Assembly: GCA_947462765.1 (NCBI GenBank)
Contig: CANHQK010000022.1
Location: 1-34,216 of the forward strand
Length of the DNA: 34,216 nt
Direction of reading: 5' to 3'
Origin: Bdellovibrionales bacterium
GTDB lineage: Bacteria; Bdellovibrionota; UBA1018; CAIMNF01
The notes beneath the pieces are model-generated. The model ran no database searches. It was not told where the DNA came from and saw only the letters and a program-made list of their open reading frames with translations. The position numbers and the translations under genes are program-made. Shown here piece after piece: positions 33,131 to 34,216 of the stretch. Position 1 is the stretch's first letter. Each line of letters opens with the position of its first letter.

Positions 33131-34216
33131 TCAGGATTCCGCTTTTTCCACGGGCGTGGAAATCACCCCGCTCGGAACCCGCGCCTCCACCACGAAGTGC
33201 GGCTTCCCGTCCTTCAGAACCACCCGCACCGCACCACCTTGCTCGAGTTTCCCAAACAGGATCTCTTCCGAAAGCGGTCGCTTGATCTCATCCTGAATCA
33301 CACGAGCCAGAGGCCGGGCCCCCATTTTACGGTCGTAGCCCTTCTCGGCAAGCCAGGTCCGGACCTCGGGTTCGAACTCGATCTCCACATGCTTGGCCAG
33401 GAGCAGGTGTTCGAGCTCGACAATCTGCTTGCCCACCACCTGGTCCATCATGCGCATGTCCATCGGGCTGAAGAAGATGATCGAATCCAAACGGTTCCGG
33501 AACTCGGGCGAGAACACCCGCTCGAGTTCCTTCTGGGCCGCATCGGATCCAGCCAGGTCGCTCACGAAGCCCACCATGCGGCGTTCGGCGTCGCGTGAGC
33601 CGACGTTCGAAGTCATGATCAGGATCACATTCCTGAAGTCGGCTTTTTTCCCGTTGTTGTCGGTCAGGAAACCGTGGTCCATCACCTGGAGCAGGATGTT
33701 CCACACACTCGGGTGCGCTTTCTCGATCTCATCGAGCAGTACGACCGAGTGGGGATTCTTCATCACGGCGTCGGTGAGCAAGCCTGCCTGCTCGAAGCCG
33801 ACATAGCCGGGAGGCGCCCCGATCAATCTCGAAACCGTGTGCTGTTCCATGTACTCGGACATGTCAAACCGCAAAAAGGCGACACCCATGTGGCTGGCCA
33901 ACTGCTTCGACAACTCGGTTTTCCCGACGCCGGTCGGTCCGCAGAAGAGAAAGGACCCGATCGGCTTGTCTCCGCTCCGGAGTCCGGATCGCGCGAGGCG
34001 GATCGAAGACACGACCCGGTCGATTGCGGGATCCTGACCGAAGATACTCAGCTTGAGATTCCGATCCAGCCCCTGCAGCCGGTCCTTTTGGGAGTGGGTG
34101 ACGGTTTTCGCAGGAATTCTGGCCATCTGGGCGATCATTTCTTCGACGTCGAGTGCGGTCACTTCGGTGGGCGCTGCATCCTCTGGAACGCCCTCTTTCA
34201 TCCGCTTGATCCGGAT
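33131..34216 (-). CDS. clpA: ATP-dependent Clp protease ATP-binding subunit ClpA (C-terminal part, 5' end outside window)
   Basis: The visible 361 residues begin in the D1-D2 linker and contain the whole second AAA+ domain. FGQDPAIDRVVSSIRLARSG is the ClpA-type D2 entry, Walker A is GPTGVGKTELSKQL, and the pore-loop region is GAPPGYVGFEQAGLL. Walker B is SVVLLDEIEKAHP, followed by sensor segments MTSNVGSRD and FRNRLDSIIFF and the GARPLARVIQDEIKRPL tail. ClpA unfolds substrates and feeds them to ClpP. The linker text (EMIAQMARIPAKTVTHSQKD) resembles ClpA rather than ClpB or ClpC. The frame is open to the right edge of the window, so the apparent Met at 34201 is internal. Its partner clpS is not in the window. 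Confidence 0.93.
   Translation of the reverse strand: MRIKRMKEGVPEDAAPTEVTALDVEEMIAQMARIPAKTVTHSQKDRLQGLDRNLKLSIFGQDPAIDRVVSSIRLARSGLRSGDKPIGSFLFCGPTGVGKTELSKQLASHMGVAFLRFDMSEYMEQHTVSRLIGAPPGYVGFEQAGLLTDAVMKNPHSVVLLDEIEKAHPSVWNILLQVMDHGFLTDNNGKKADFRNVILIMTSNVGSRDAERRMVGFVSDLAGSDAAQKELERVFSPEFRNRLDSIIFFSPMDMRMMDQVVGKQIVELEHLLLAKHVEIEFEPEVRTWLAEKGYDRKMGARPLARVIQDEIKRPLSEEILFGKLEQGGAVRVVLKDGKPHFVVEARVPSGVISTPVEKAES

Overview
This is a compact, gap-poor stretch of chromosome from a Gram-negative bacterium. Evidence for Gram-negative: an MCE/Mla-type lipid ABC transporter, two signal-peptide proteins that look like outer-membrane barrels, and RpoH. The mix of a DUF4360-type secreted protein, GYF_2 proteins, paired MlaE permeases and a START protein suggests Bdellovibrionota or another deltaproteobacterial-type lineage; this is inference, not proof. 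Everything looks like core chromosome: no tRNA, rRNA, IS element, prophage, CRISPR array or obvious pseudogene was found.

Layout. 1-2533 (minus): maeB (malic enzyme with a phosphotransacetylase-like tail), coupled by an ATGA overlap to a RidA gene cut by the window edge. 2567-4634 (plus): two unrecognised envelope proteins. 4635-5969 (minus): an M16 zinc peptidase, divergent from rpoH (6020-7018). 7176-9837: rpsO and pnp, with a structured rpsO leader and a long RNase III-type hairpin between the genes, ended by a strong terminator. 9934-11040: a GYF-domain membrane protein. 11091-17447: tmk, holB, two ABC ATPases, two MlaE-like permeases, an MCE protein and lepB; the first six genes are chained by five successive 4-nt start/stop overlaps. 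17450-21777 (minus): aspS, glpD and an outer-membrane protein. 21846-27333 (plus): sucA, sucB and lpd, the complete 2-oxoglutarate dehydrogenase complex, ended by a terminator. 27394-30273 (minus): a FAD-linked D-2-hydroxyacid dehydrogenase, a family 2 glycosyltransferase and a START-domain protein. 30367-31713 (plus): a lactate-permease-family transporter divergent from the dehydrogenase. 31774-32907 (minus): a secreted DUF4360-like protein with a Gly/Pro repeat linker. 33131-34216 (minus): the C-terminal part of clpA, cut by the window edge.

Most interesting. (1) The MCE transporter encodes two different ATPases with complementary defects. The first has a good signature (ISGGM) but Asn in place of the H-loop His; the second has the H-loop His but a broken signature (VSYGV). 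In a heterodimer this gives exactly one canonical and one degenerate ATP site, and the two permeases differ in parallel. (2) Several genes without a usable Shine-Dalgarno have a promoter-like TTGnnn / TAnnnT pair placed so that transcription would start at the start codon, suggesting leaderless mRNAs (aspS, the GYF gene, the START gene, perhaps two more), while neighbouring genes have ordinary Shine-Dalgarno sites. (3) The rpsO-pnp region carries two clear RNA structures. (4) The DUF4360-like protein carries two homologous Cys-bounded modules separated by a tandem repeat.

How the genes work together: central carbon metabolism (malic enzyme, OGDH complex, glycerol-3-phosphate and hydroxyacid dehydrogenases), information processing (rpsO, pnp, tmk, holB, aspS, rpoH), protein quality control (clpA, rpoH, M16 peptidase) and envelope biogenesis (MCE transporter, lepB, barrels, glycosyltransferase).
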